From NCBI RefSeq assembly GCF_018777395.1, contig NZ_JAFJYC010000001.1, positions 1,240,001 to 1,304,000 on the forward strand: 64,000 nucleotides of DNA, given 5' to 3'. The position numbers were made by a program, and so were the translations under genes. Below, in pieces: positions 42,324 through 51,460 of the stretch. Each line of letters opens with the position of its first letter. Position 1 is the stretch's first letter. Below the pieces are notes generated by a model. That model saw only the letters and a program-made list of their open reading frames with translations. It was not told the DNA's origin and made no database searches. Origin of the DNA: Candidatus Sodalis endolongispinus. GTDB taxonomy: Bacteria > Pseudomonadota > Gammaproteobacteria > Enterobacterales > Enterobacteriaceae.

Positions 42324-43073
42324 TTATCCGAGGAATTGTTTTAATTCAACGGGTTGTGGTTGTTCAAAAATCTGTTGCGGCGTCCCGACTTCATGGACTT
42401 TGCCTTGGTGCATAAACACGACGTAATCGCTTACTTTGCGTGCAAAATTCATTTCATGCGTCACCATGATGAGGGTCATACCGTCACGCGCCAGCGATTC
42501 GATGACCTGCAACACCTCGCCCACCAGCTCCGGGTCGAGCGCCGAGGTGATTTCGTCACACAGCAGGATTTCTGGATCCATCGCCAACGAACGGGCGATG
42601 GCCACCCGCTGCTGTTGGCCGCCGGACAAACTGTCCGGCCAGGCGTCGAATTTTTCTGCCAGCCCCACGCGCTGCAACAGAAGGCGCGCCTGGCGCTCCG
42701 CTTCGCCGGCGGTCCTTTTCTTTACCAACGTTGGTGCCAACATGACGTTACGGCAGACCGTGAGATGAGGAAATAAATTGAAGCTTTGGAAAATCATGCC
42801 GACGTTCTGGCGCAATTCGCGCAACGCCGCGGGGCTGTCGTGCTGAATAGCCTGGCCATCCACGGTCAGTTGCCCCTGCTGAAAAGTTTCCAGCCCGTTA
42901 ATACAGCGCAATATGGTGCTTTTCCCGGAACCACTTTTGCCAATGATGCTCACCACTTCCTGACGCTTAGTCTGCAAATCGATGCCTTTGAGCACTTCAT
43001 TGTCGCCAAAACGCTTGTGCAGACCGCGAATATCAACCAAGGCGAAGGGGGATGGATTGGAAATGTCAGTCAT
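42324..43073 (-). CDS. Polar amino-acid-type ABC transporter ATP-binding protein
   Basis: The 249-residue ATPase belongs to the GlnQ/HisP group. Walker A is GKSGSGKST, the Q-loop FQSFNLFPHLTV, the ABC signature LSGGQQQRVAIARSLA, Walker B ILLCDEITSALDPE, and the switch histidine is in IMVTHEMNFA. It overlaps the upstream permease gene by four bases (ATGA) and lies 20 bp before the ridA remnant. It is intact, but one partner permease is broken, so the importer is probably non-functional. Confidence 0.93.
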   Translation of the reverse strand: MTDISNPSPFALVDIRGLHKRFGDNEVLKGIDLQTKRQEVVSIIGKSGSGKSTILRCINGLETFQQGQLTVDGQAIQHDSPAALRELRQNVGMIFQSFNLFPHLTVCRNVMLAPTLVKKRTAGEAERQARLLLQRVGLAEKFDAWPDSLSGGQQQRVAIARSLAMDPEILLCDEITSALDPELVGEVLQVIESLARDGMTLIMVTHEMNFARKVSDYVVFMHQGKVHEVGTPQQIFEQPQPVELKQFLG

Positions 43074-43729
43074 GGCATGCGGCTCCCAAGATTAAGTTTT
43101 TTCTCTAATTGCCGACTCCAAAGCGATAACGGAAAGCACAGCAAAAAATAGAACGCGGCCACGCTGCCGTAGACCAAAAATGGCGCAAAAGTAGCGTTGG
43201 CAATGATCTGCCCCGAGCGGGTAAGTTCAACAAAACCAATGACCGAAGCCAGCGCAGTGGCCTTGATGGCCTGCACCAAAAACTCCACGGTCGGGGCGAT
43301 AGCCAACCGTAACGCCTAGGGTAAAATCACATAGCGCAATTGTTCGCCGAAGGACAAATCCAGACTGGCGCCGGCCTCCCACTGCTGACGCGAAACGGCC
43401 GCCACGCTACCGCGCCAGATTTCGGTAAGGAAAGCGCTGGCGTATAACGTCAGGCAAAGGCTGGCGGCAAACTGCGGCGACGTTTCGACCCCTAACAACC
43501 CCAATCCAAAATAGGTCAGAAACAGCTGCATCAGCAGCGGCGTTCCCTGAAACAGCTGTACGTACAGCGCCACCAGACGGGTCAACCACGGACGTTGCAG
43601 TAAGCGCAACATCAGCAACACCGCCCCGACCACGCCGCCGCCGATAAAGGCAATCGCCGATAACCCCACGGTCCAGCCCAGCGCCCACAGCAAATTGCGG
43701 TAAATATCCCACAATGAAAAATCACTCAT
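43070..43729 (-). pseudogene. Amino-acid-type ABC transporter permease with nonsense codon
   Basis: This HisM/GlnP-type inner-membrane permease (~219 codons) carries TAG at 43316-43318 (codon 138) inside the conserved EAA-type loop: GEQLRYVILP*ALRLAIAP. Glutamine (CAG) is expected there. Sequence before (WTVGLSAIAFIGGGVVGAVL, YVQLFQGTPLLMQLFLTYFG) and after (AIKATALASVIGFVELTRSG) is well conserved. The EAA loop contacts the ATPase, so loss of the C-terminal third should abolish transport. It lies 12 bp after the other permease. Confidence 0.92.
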
Positions 43730-43741
43730 GCCCGCCTCCAG

Positions 43742-44401
43742 TCACTTACGGCCAAAAATAAAACGTGGGCCAAACCAGTTCAGCCCTTGGCGCACCGCCA
43801 CCGCCAAACCCAGGTACAGTACCGTGGCGACAATGTAAGCCTCGAAATTGCGAAACGAACGACTGGCAATGAGATTGGCGCTGTAGGACAGTTCTTCGGT
43901 ATAAATTTGACTGCAAACCGCTGAGACAAACATGATGATGATCACCTGGCTGACCAACGCCGGCCACACGCGCGCCAGCGCCGGGGGCAAGACCACCCGG
44001 GTAAATATCTGCCAGCGGTTTAACGCCAGACTTTGCGCCGCCTCCAATTGACTGCGCGGGGTGCTTTCAATGCCGGCGCGGGTGATTTCCGCGGCATAGG
44101 CACCGAGATTCAGTACCAATGACATTACGCTGGCGGTCAGCGCGCTCATCTTCCACCCCATGGCCGGCAGGCCGAAAAAAATAAAAAACAGTTGCACGAT
44201 GTACGGGGTATTGCGAAACACTTCTATATAAACGCCGACCACCGGTTTCAGCCAGCGCGGTCCTTGCGCCCGCGACCAACCGCAGGCAATCCCAAGCGTC
44301 AGACCCAATCCGGTCGCCAGCACCGTCATCAGCAACGTGGTCAGCATACCGGAGAGTAACAACGGCCATTGGTTCAGCACCGAGGTAAAATCAAACGCCA
44401 T
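43742..44401 (-). CDS. Amino-acid-type ABC transporter permease
   Basis: The 219-residue permease has about five membrane segments and family motifs VYIEVFRNTPYIVQLFFIFF and the EAA loop SQLEAAQSLALNRWQIFTRV. ATG at 44401 overlaps the end of the upstream MmgE/PrpD gene by 11 bp, which supports this start. It pairs with the broken permease downstream to form a heterodimeric importer with the ATPase and binding protein of the same operon. The frame is intact. Confidence 0.92.
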   Translation of the reverse strand: MAFDFTSVLNQWPLLLSGMLTTLLMTVLATGLGLTLGIACGWSRAQGPRWLKPVVGVYIEVFRNTPYIVQLFFIFFGLPAMGWKMSALTASVMSLVLNLGAYAAEITRAGIESTPRSQLEAAQSLALNRWQIFTRVVLPPALARVWPALVSQVIIIMFVSAVCSQIYTEELSYSANLIASRSFRNFEAYIVATVLYLGLAVAVRQGLNWFGPRFIFGRK

Positions 44402-45767
44402 GGTTATCTCCCGTTGGCGCGCCGAGCAGAGCATCCAGCACCGACAACGACGGCAATGCCCAGAGTTGTTGCAACAATTGGTCGGCGGCCTCCCTGCCCA
44501 ATACCGGACTCACGCAATGGCGAAACTTGTTATCTAAAGCGGCCGAATCGAGCGGATGGGCGGCGGTACCGTAAGCTTGCGCTACCTCTTGGCGCCATTG
44601 CGTGCCGTCATCCAGCGTCAGCGTCACCACGGCGCCTTACGGCGCGCGTTGCAACAGGGCGGCATCCTCCCAGCGTGGCGTGCTGGTCATGGAAACCCGG
44701 TCCATCAGCCGCTGCATCTGTGGATTCGCCAGGATGTCGTCATGCAAGTGCTGTAGCTGGATGTCGCCGAAACATAAGGCCGCGGCCACTACAAACGGCA
44801 GGCTGAACTGGGCCTGTTGCACAGTGACAGGATGCGGATAGCGCAGATTGGCCACCACTATCGGCGGCACGTCGCATTCAACCCGCTGGACACGCGACGC
44901 CGTGTCGCGTCGCTAATTGCATGACCGCATCTACCGCGGCGTGGGAGGAGAGGCACACCGGGATGCGTTTGATATCCACGCCGGGGTCCAGCAAACACCA
45001 TTGACTCGCTTCCGGCGCCAAGGCGGTGCCGTCCCAATAGCCGCCATTACAGAGCGCCGCCAACCCGTAGTCTCCTTCCAAGGCGTCCAACGGGGCGCTG
45101 GCGCCAAGCGCGGCTAACATGGCGGCACGCACGCCGGCTTCCGCCGCTTCACCGGCCAGCAGCGGTTTCGCATCGCTGCCGAACGCGCTTTTAGCCCCGC
45201 CGGTACCGGCGATGGCCAGGCCCAGTGCGCAATCGAAAGCGGTACCGCTTAACGCCAGCAGCCGTGCGGCCGCGGCGGCCGCGCCGATGCGTCCCAACAG
45301 GCCGGTAGTCCACCAGCCACGATCATACAACTCGCGGCCCAACGCCCGGCCTATCCGGTATTGACACTCCGCGCCAACCACCAGGGCAAGCAATAATTGC
45401 TCACCCGTGTCGGTGGCGCGCCTGCGCCACCGACACCGCGGCCGGCACGATCACCGCCGAACCGTGGACGAAGCCGGCATAGCAGTTATCATCAAAATCC
45501 AGCACGTGAGCGGAGACGGCATTGGCGAACGCGGCGGCGGGCGCGACTAATCCCGCCTCATCACCCGCCAGCGGGCCGGGCGCCGCATTCGCCCGCACAT
45601 GGCGTTGCGCCAGCCGGGCCTGCGGACGCGTGGCGCCCGCTAACATGACGCCTACCGTATCCACCAGGCAGCGCTGCCCGTTGTACATCGGCGGAAATAG
45701 CCTCTAAACGCAATGTCGACAGCCAGGCGGTCAGCTGCGCCAGGGCCGGATCAGGTTGCCTGGTCAT
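44391..45767 (-). pseudogene. MmgE/PrpD-family protein, multiple frameshifts and a stop
   Basis: The family includes 2-methylcitrate dehydratase, cis-aconitate decarboxylase and iminodisuccinate epimerase. About 459 codons are spread over several frames: MTRQPDPALAQLTAWLSTLR at the start; RCLVDTVGVMLAGATRP and FANAVSAHVLDFDDNC after a shift near 45690; QLLLALVVGAECQYRIGRAL after a shift near 45400; ECDVPPIVVANLRYPHPV after a shift near 44880. An in-frame TAA lies at 44637-44639 before GAVVTLTLDDGTQW. The start overlaps the binding-protein stop as ATGA. Clearly dead; original substrate unknown. Confidence 0.9.
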
Positions 45768-46549
45768 TCAGGCAAATCGCCGGCAGGGGCACCAAGCCAT
45801 TTCTGCGAAATCTTATCCAGCGTGCCGTCGGCTTTCGCGGCGCGCAGGATCTCATTAACCTTGGCCACCAGCGCCGGGTTGCCCTTAGGCAAGCCCACAT
45901 AGCAAGGCGCATTGGACAAGATGACTTTCAAATGTAGATCCAGGTTTGGATTCTTTTGTTTTAACGCCCCCGCCACCGTGGTACCGATAGCCACCAAATC
46001 GGTCTGGCCGGAAAGAAAAGCCGAGATAGTGCTATTGTTGTCTTCAAAGCGCTTAGCCTGCGCTTTGGGCGCCAACCGGGACAGCTCTTCGTCCTGCATC
46101 GAGCCGCGCGTTACCGCAACCGATTTATCCGCCAGCTGGTCGAAATTGCCGGCTTTTACCGCTTCGCGGCCGAATACCGCATCAAAAAAGGGCGCATAGG
46201 CGATGCTGTAATCGATGACTTTGGCCCGTTCCGCGGTTTTGCCGAGAGAAGAGATAGTCATATCGGCTTTACTGGTTTGCAGGTAAGGCACCCGGTTGGG
46301 GCCGGTGACCGGGATCAACGTCACTTTGACCCCCAGTTTTTCCCCCAGCAGCTGGGCGACATCGATATCTACCCCCTGAGGCTGCATGCTGGCGCCGACG
46401 AAGCCATACGGCGGATAGTCCACCGGCACCGCCACGCGCAGATTTTTTTGCTGCATGATGATGTCCAACGCATCGGCGGCTTGCGCGGCAGCGATGGAGA
46501 ATAAGGTTAACGCGCCAAGCAGCGCGGCTGAAACAAGACGGTTTCTCAT
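45764..46549 (-). CDS. Amino-acid-type ABC transporter periplasmic binding protein
   Basis: The 261-residue product starts with a signal peptide (MRNRLVSAALLGALTLFSIA, then AAQAAD) and has the bacterial family-3 solute-binding fold: LRVAVPVDYPPYGFVGA near the start, ADMTISSLGKTAERAKVIDY in the hinge region and the C-terminal helix ILRAAKADGTLDKISQKWLG. The ligand is probably an amino acid or similar cationic/polar molecule. Start at 46549 is set by the signal peptide. It overlaps the next gene by four bases and lies 76 bp after the ureohydrolase gene. Confidence 0.92.
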   Translation of the reverse strand: MRNRLVSAALLGALTLFSIAAAQAADALDIIMQQKNLRVAVPVDYPPYGFVGASMQPQGVDIDVAQLLGEKLGVKVTLIPVTGPNRVPYLQTSKADMTISSLGKTAERAKVIDYSIAYAPFFDAVFGREAVKAGNFDQLADKSVAVTRGSMQDEELSRLAPKAQAKRFEDNNSTISAFLSGQTDLVAIGTTVAGALKQKNPNLDLHLKVILSNAPCYVGLPKGNPALVAKVNEILRAAKADGTLDKISQKWLGAPAGDLPE

Positions 46550-46625
46550 TGCTGTATTCCTGTAATAGAGTGAAACGACGATGGATATTATTTTTTGAAA
46601 TAACCGGCCTGTACCGCCTTGCCGA

Positions 46626-47555
46626 TCAGATTGACGAAGAAGCGACAAGCCGTAGACAAGCCGTAATAGCGGTAATCTGATTGAGATCTTTTTTCGGCGT
46701 GATCTCCACGATATCCATGCCGACCACCCGGCCTTTTTTCACCAGACCATGAATGATTTTACGGGCTTCGCTATAGGTTACCCCGCCTAACGCCGGGCCG
46801 TTGACCGCAGGCATGATGGTGGGATCGATACCATCGGCATCCATGGTGATGTAATAATTGCCGCCGTCGGGAATACGCCGCAGGATCGCCTCTGGGCCTT
46901 CGTCATGCAATTCATGGGCGGTGATCAGTTGCGCGCCGTAGGCAAGGGCGGCCTCCACTTCCTCGTGGCTGGCCGAGCCATTAGCACGCAAACCGATTTG
47001 GAATATTTCGCCGATATGAGCCATTTCCGACGCGCGCCGTATCGGGCTGGAGTAACCGTCGGTGACACCGTTAACTTCTTGACGCCAATCCAGATGGGAA
47101 TCGATATGTATCAGCGTGATCGGCCCTACAGAATCCAGCGCCCGCAATACCGGAATGGGAATGCCATGAGCGCCGCCAATCACCAGCGGCATGCCCCCCA
47201 GCGACAAGATTTTGCGCACCACGGCTTCAGCCGCCGCATAGTGGCCACTCAGTTCACGTGCGTCGCCGGCAATGTCGCCCACATCAACCATACGAATGGG
47301 CTGGTTGCCCAACATTGAGCTACCGATGTCGAAATCATAGCGCTCAATGCTGCGCTGCGCGCGATCGGAGGCTTGGCGTACCGCGGTCGAGCCGTTGGTG
47401 ACTTCATCAATGCTATAAGGGGAACCATACGGAATGCCTAGCACCGCGATATCCACCGCGTCCAGCGTATTGAGATCGGACACCACTTCGGAATACAGCA
47501 GGCTTTTGTGGCCGTGTTTGGGTGCGGTGGTCAGTTTTGCGTGATAGTCGGTCAT
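46626..47555 (-). CDS. Ureohydrolase-family enzyme (agmatinase/arginase-like)
   Basis: Ureohydrolases use two Mn2+ (or Ni2+) to release urea or formamide from guanidino or formimino compounds. The 309-residue protein keeps the metal ligands: His in GGAHGIPIP (most relatives have GGDHS), Asp/His/Asp in IHIDSHLDW, and the paired aspartates in MDADGIDPTIMPAVN. The active-site loop follows as GPALGGVTYSEA. The A for D change in the first motif and the S for A in DSHLD separate it from classical arginases. The substrate is unknown; agmatine, guanidinobutyrate or another guanidino acid are candidates. It lies 14 bp after the RpiR regulator in the same operon and is intact. Confidence 0.88.
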   Translation of the reverse strand: MTDYHAKLTTAPKHGHKSLLYSEVVSDLNTLDAVDIAVLGIPYGSPYSIDEVTNGSTAVRQASDRAQRSIERYDFDIGSSMLGNQPIRMVDVGDIAGDARELSGHYAAAEAVVRKILSLGGMPLVIGGAHGIPIPVLRALDSVGPITLIHIDSHLDWRQEVNGVTDGYSSPIRRASEMAHIGEIFQIGLRANGSASHEEVEAALAYGAQLITAHELHDEGPEAILRRIPDGGNYYITMDADGIDPTIMPAVNGPALGGVTYSEARKIIHGLVKKGRVVGMDIVEITPKKDLNQITAITACLRLVASSSI

Positions 47556-47569
47556 GACTTATTCCTTTA

Positions 47570-48496
47570 TCAGTTACGTATTGCGAATTTCGTGCGCGGC
47601 GATGGCTTAATGGCGAACGGATAATCCAAACTCCACCATTCCCCCATCGCCCAGAGTTTTTCTTCGGTGTTATTCACCAATTTGCGCACATCTTGTCGGG
47701 AGGATGCCGCCAACAATGCCACCAGCAATTCGGCGACCAGAAAGGCCGGCGTCAACATGTCGAAAAATGACGTGGTATGCTTGTGGACCAAAATGGTTTC
47801 GCTGGCCAGACGCGCTACCGGCGAACTATCGTTATCGGTAATGGTGATCACCTTGACCTTTTCCTGCGCCAGATAGCGCGACAAGGCAATGGTACGGCGG
47901 GCATAGGGCGACAGACTGCACGTCAGCAGCACATCCTTGGGACCGAGGTTGCCCATCAGCGACATCACGCCGCTTTCGCCCGCCCCTTCGATCAACCGCA
48001 CATTGTCCTGAAAATAAGACGCGACATGGGCAAAATGGAATGCCACCGGAAACGAGGAGCGCAACCCCAAACAATAGATGGTGCGTGCCGAAGCGAGCAT
48101 GTGTGCGGCGCGTACAATAGCGTCCAGATTGTCTTGCTGGCACAATTTTTGAGTATGGCTATTCAGCGTATTCACCATATCCATGACCAACGATGCTTCG
48201 CCCATCTTGCGCTTCATTTCCACCAACCCGGGAACGCGGGAGCCGTATTCATGCCCTTGAGCGCGCGCCGCATTGACGAATACCGCGCGCAGCTGGTCGA
48301 AACCGTCCAACCCCAGACGCTTGGCCAGCCGGGTCATGGTGGAAGGGGGCACCCCGGCAAGGCTTGCCTGCTCCCGCATCGACATCACCGCGATTTCTTG
48401 CGGGTGGTCGAGCACAAAGCTTGCGGCCAAACGCTCTTGCTTGGGCAAAGAGTCGTAAACCGATTTCAACTGTTGGCGCAGCGTTGCGGAGTCCAT
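47570..48496 (-). CDS. RpiR/MurR-family transcriptional regulator
   Basis: The 308-residue protein has an N-terminal RpiR-type helix-turn-helix (MSMREQASLAGVPPSTMTRL) and a C-terminal SIS domain (YCLGLRSSFPVAFHFAHV onward) that usually senses phosphosugars but in this subgroup accompanies amino-acid catabolic genes. I choose ATG at 48496 because AAGGA lies seven bases upstream; an in-frame ATG at 48511 would add five residues. It is the first gene of the eight-gene operon and is intact. Confidence 0.9.
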   Translation of the reverse strand: MDSATLRQQLKSVYDSLPKQERLAASFVLDHPQEIAVMSMREQASLAGVPPSTMTRLAKRLGLDGFDQLRAVFVNAARAQGHEYGSRVPGLVEMKRKMGEASLVMDMVNTLNSHTQKLCQQDNLDAIVRAAHMLASARTIYCLGLRSSFPVAFHFAHVASYFQDNVRLIEGAGESGVMSLMGNLGPKDVLLTCSLSPYARRTIALSRYLAQEKVKVITITDNDSSPVARLASETILVHKHTTSFFDMLTPAFLVAELLVALLAASSRQDVRKLVNNTEEKLWAMGEWWSLDYPFAIKPSPRTKFAIRN

Positions 48497-48636
48497 CCAA
48501 TTTCCTTGCATTGCAATGGGGCAGATGACAAGAGAGTTGCAACGCCTATGCCAAAAAAGATTGATAATGATTCATTTGACGCACGAAGCCAATCATTGCT
48601 TGAGGCAAAGGAGGAAAATACAAAAGAAAAAAGGTG

Positions 48637-48650
48637 ATTGAATTGATTCA
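48637..48650. promoter_or_regulatory. Palindrome upstream of the RpiR operon, possible operator
   Basis: TTGAATTGATTCAA is a perfect 14-bp inverted repeat about 140 bp upstream of the regulator start, in an AT-rich stretch. RpiR-family dimers bind short palindromes, so autoregulation is plausible but unproven. Confidence 0.4.
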
Positions 48651-49359
48651 ATTTTGACTAAAAATAAATATACCGGCGGGACAAAAGCGTCGCTTGATGG
48701 TATCTGATGCGACCGCCTCAAACACGGCATTGGCGGGTAACGGTGCGTTTGCGCACCATGCCGGGGCATTGCTGTAGCCGACCTCTGTCTGCCGTGACTA
48801 CGCGTGATGCCGGTCTGAAGGCAAAATGACGTCAACAGCCTACCGTACTACCCCCGATAACCCCGTGCGGCATCTAAAGGTACAAGGTAGACATCGAGTG
48901 ACAAACGCAAGCGGTCGCAGTCGGTGGGCTGTCTCATCCCCTTGCCAACGCAGCGTGCTGAACGGACCATGATTTCTGACCCGTCGTGTTAAGCCCCTGC
49001 TGGTGAAATGCCGTTTGCCGGAGGCGCGCCTTGGTTTTAAATGACAGTCGTCGCCATCCCCGAGTGTAAAAGCGCTGGCTATCAATGTCACACCTGACAT
49101 TCTCAGGGTCGCCACAGAATGAACGCGGCAATGGAGTTTCACCGCGCATGTCGCTGAATCTAGCGCCTTAACACTTTCATTGGAAAGCCCGTTAGACGTT
49201 TTCCCGCACTAACCGTAAAAAAACGTTGTGACCTGGTTTCGTCTCCTATACCAATTTCACTCAATGACCAACGGCGTGCTAGGCGAATGAACTGTTTAAA
49301 GATAGCGATATTTCGATCCGCCCGGTTGAATTAGGCTATTGCAACAGACGCCAACATAG
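48651..49359. other. Spacer between RpiR operon and IS2-like copy B
   Basis: About 700 bp without a supportable gene in any frame; the content looks like decayed sequence. The end of the truncated effector gene that should lie on this side of the IS copy was looked for and not found. Confidence 0.45.
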
Positions 49360-49396
49360 TGATCTTGCCCCGCCATCTCCGTACAGCTTTTGTATC

Positions 49397-49923
49397 TTAA
49401 GTTAACGAAGCCCGCTGCCGCCGGTATTCTCTCGGAGAGTGATATCCCAGCGCGCTGTACGGATGGTTTTCATTGTAATGCGTGAAAGCTGCTGCAAGGT
49501 TTCGCAGGGCTGTTCTCGCATCCGGTTTTGGCATGAACGCGATATAGTCTTCCTTCATCGTCTTCACGAACCGTTCTGCCATGCCATTGCTCTGCGGGCT
49601 GCTCACCGCTGTAGCAGGTTATGCTCACACATGATCCTGTAAAGTCGTTTCGCATTTACCGGCGGCAGTCCCTCTGCGCGACGTTGTTTACGCAGGATTC
49701 CCCACACCCGCCGATAGCCGTAGCTGGGCATATCGCTGATGATGTCGAGGATGTCCGACAGTATTTCAGCGTCTGCTTCGTCATTACGCCGGTTACAGCG
49801 CCTGTCCTGCCAGTCGGCAGAACGCTTAATCCGCAGTGACAGCGGCGCACGCGACACGCTCATGGCGCGGCTGACCTGTGCTATTCCCCGGCCTTTGGCA
49901 ACAAGGGCGCGTGCGCTATCCAT
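49397..49923 (-). pseudogene. IS2-type orfB of copy B, catalytic core deleted
   Basis: The N-terminal ~100 codons ([20 protein letters not shown] onward) are joined by the 355-bp deletion, which also shifts the frame, to the last ~70 codons ([20 protein letters not shown] to RRQRASLT). The segment carrying the first two DDE aspartates is lost, so there is no transposase activity. Confidence 0.92.
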
Positions 49924-50267
49924 TTTCGTGACTGGCCGTACTCCACGGCTTCTTTTAGGATCTCAACCTCCATCGTCTTCTTACCCAGAAGGCGCTGGAG
50001 CTCCCGGACCTGCTTCAATGCAGCTGCAAGCTCAGAGGCAGGAACAACGTCCTCCCCGGCAGTGAGGCTGCCTTCCTGATATTGCTTTTTCCACTTAAAC
50101 AGCAGGCTGGGCTGGATACCGTGCAGTCGTGCGAGATGGGAGACATTCATGCCGGGCTCCATCCTCTGCTGAATAATGGCCATTTTTTCCTGAGGAGTTT
50201 TACGTTTACGGACTTCTTGACCTAACAGGATCCAGGTCATATCAAAATTGGCGTTAGTGTTAGACAT
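49881..50267 (-). CDS. IS2-type OrfA of copy B
   Basis: The 128-residue frame is intact and differs from OrfA of copy A only in a short N-terminal patch (TWILLGQ against TGIPLGQ). Motifs and role are as for copy A: helix-turn-helix plus leucine-rich segment, binding the element ends. In IS2-type elements OrfA alone can act as a repressor, so it could dampen any active copy elsewhere in the genome. Confidence 0.9.
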   Translation of the reverse strand: MSNTNANFDMTWILLGQEVRKRKTPQEKMAIIQQRMEPGMNVSHLARLHGIQPSLLFKWKKQYQEGSLTAGEDVVPASELAAALKQVRELQRLLGKKTMEVEILKEAVEYGQSRKWIAHAPLLPKAGE

Positions 50268-50328
50268 ATATTCAAGCCTATCTCTTATCTGGAGATACAG
50301 CTACTGTCTGGTGTTTCAGGGGGATAAA

Positions 50329-51068
50329 TCAACGCGGACCCTGATAGTCCGGCGCGTTGATACGCGCTTTAATCTGTTGCTTGCGCTCTGCCGGAATAGG
50401 ATTGCCAACTGTATAAATCTCACAACTAGCTGGCAGGGTGAACAACGTTTCCGGAATATCGGTTAATTTATTATTCATCAGCACCAGCTTCTCCAATCCG
50501 GCCGGCAGCGCTGAAATATTTTGCGGCAGAGAGGTCAAATAATTCGATGAAAGATCCAGTCTTTTCAGTGACGTGGGCAGGGAGGTAACAAAGTCATTCG
50601 ACAGTTTTTTATTTCACAAGAAAAAATTAGCAATGTCTGCAGGTAGGGTGGGTAGTGTTCGGGCGGATTCACGATGGGATTAAAGCTTAGATTCAGATTC
50701 GTCAAGGTATTGGGAAGGCTGTCCATAATTTCCGTGACGTCGGTCAGCATATTCTGTATGAAATCGATCGAGGTGATGTGCGACGGGAAAGAAGCAGGGA
50801 AACTTTACTGCCACAGTTCTGAAAGATTCATCTTCACATTAGACTCGTTCAAACGTTTTTCAAGCGTGGGTAATGCTTTCTCATGGCGTAACTCACCAAC
50901 GACAATATCCACGTCAAACTTTCCCCTTACGGCGGCATTAGCCCAATCTCGCCATGCTTGCAAAATTTGGTCAGATTGCGCTCCGGTATTACGACGCTGT
51001 CCCTCATTAGTGTGATGCAGGATATTAGAGGAGTTCAGACCTTGCAGTGAGACAGTATTCATAAGCAT
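50329..51068 (-). pseudogene. IpaH/SspH-type leucine-rich-repeat type III effector, truncated by IS copy B
   Basis: IpaH/SspH/SlrP effectors are injected E3 ubiquitin ligases with an LPX-type LRR domain and a C-terminal NEL domain. The N-terminus (MLMNTVSLQGLNSSN, then ILQAWRDWANAAVRG) matches their leader; LRRs follow, with DLSSNYLTSLPQNISALPAG and LMNNKLTDIPETLFTLP. The end, GNPIPAERKQQIKAR then APDYQGPR, is the usual linker into the NEL domain, exactly where IS copy B starts. There is also TAA at 50805-50807 and a frameshift near 50600. The catalytic cysteine domain is absent from the window, so no ligase can be made. Confidence 0.85.
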
Positions 51069-51324
51069 TCATTTGTTGTAAAGTTATGGGTGGTAACCCA
51101 TGTAACCTAAACTATAATTGCCGCAGGTAATATAAAATTTAGCTTATGCACCGATCAAACATAAACATGAATGACTATATTTCATCTTACAGGCTTCCCT
51201 GTATTCTTTGATTTTGCCATGCCGTTAGTTTCATTTTAATTAATTTCATTATCGATGAATAATAACGATAGAAAGAAATGGAATTAAAAGATTATAACTA
51301 GTTAGATTAATCAACAAGATACTT
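51069..51324. other. AT-rich upstream region of the effector remnant
   Basis: About 250 bp, strikingly AT-rich, as is common for horizontally acquired effector genes. It probably held the effector promoter; no defined element is recognised. Confidence 0.4.
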
Positions 51325-51460
51325 CTAATAAAACGGACTGGCTAAAGCGCTGAGAGAGATTGGTGCATAGAGCGGATTTTGTTTATCCTCAGCGGGTTCC
51401 GCGATCCAGAAAGTGTAGAGATCACCGTAAAGAGCTTTTGCTATTTTGGTTTGCAGGACA
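51325..51460 (-). other. Unassigned C-terminal coding-like fragment
   Basis: A frame ending at 51325 reads IAKALYGDLYTFWIAEPAED, then KQNPLYAPISLSALASPFY to a stop. It has protein-like composition but starts inside the IS remnant and I recognise no family. It may be the 3' end of a gene into which the IS3-family element once inserted. Confidence 0.35.

Larger units (their letters stand above)
49360..50331 (-). mobile_element. IS2-like element, copy B, internally deleted (972 bp)
   Basis: It is nearly identical to copy A at 958-2284 but inverted and shorter by 355 bp. The deletion removes the equivalent of 1677-2031 of copy A and joins CCTGCT to ACAGCGGTG. Both ends are present: GGGGGATAAATCA at 50331 is the left end and TGATCTTGCCCC at 49360 the right end. 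No target duplication is visible (flanks CATAG and ACGCG). The right edge abuts the truncated leucine-rich-repeat effector gene. It cannot make transposase but could be mobilised in trans. Confidence 0.92.
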
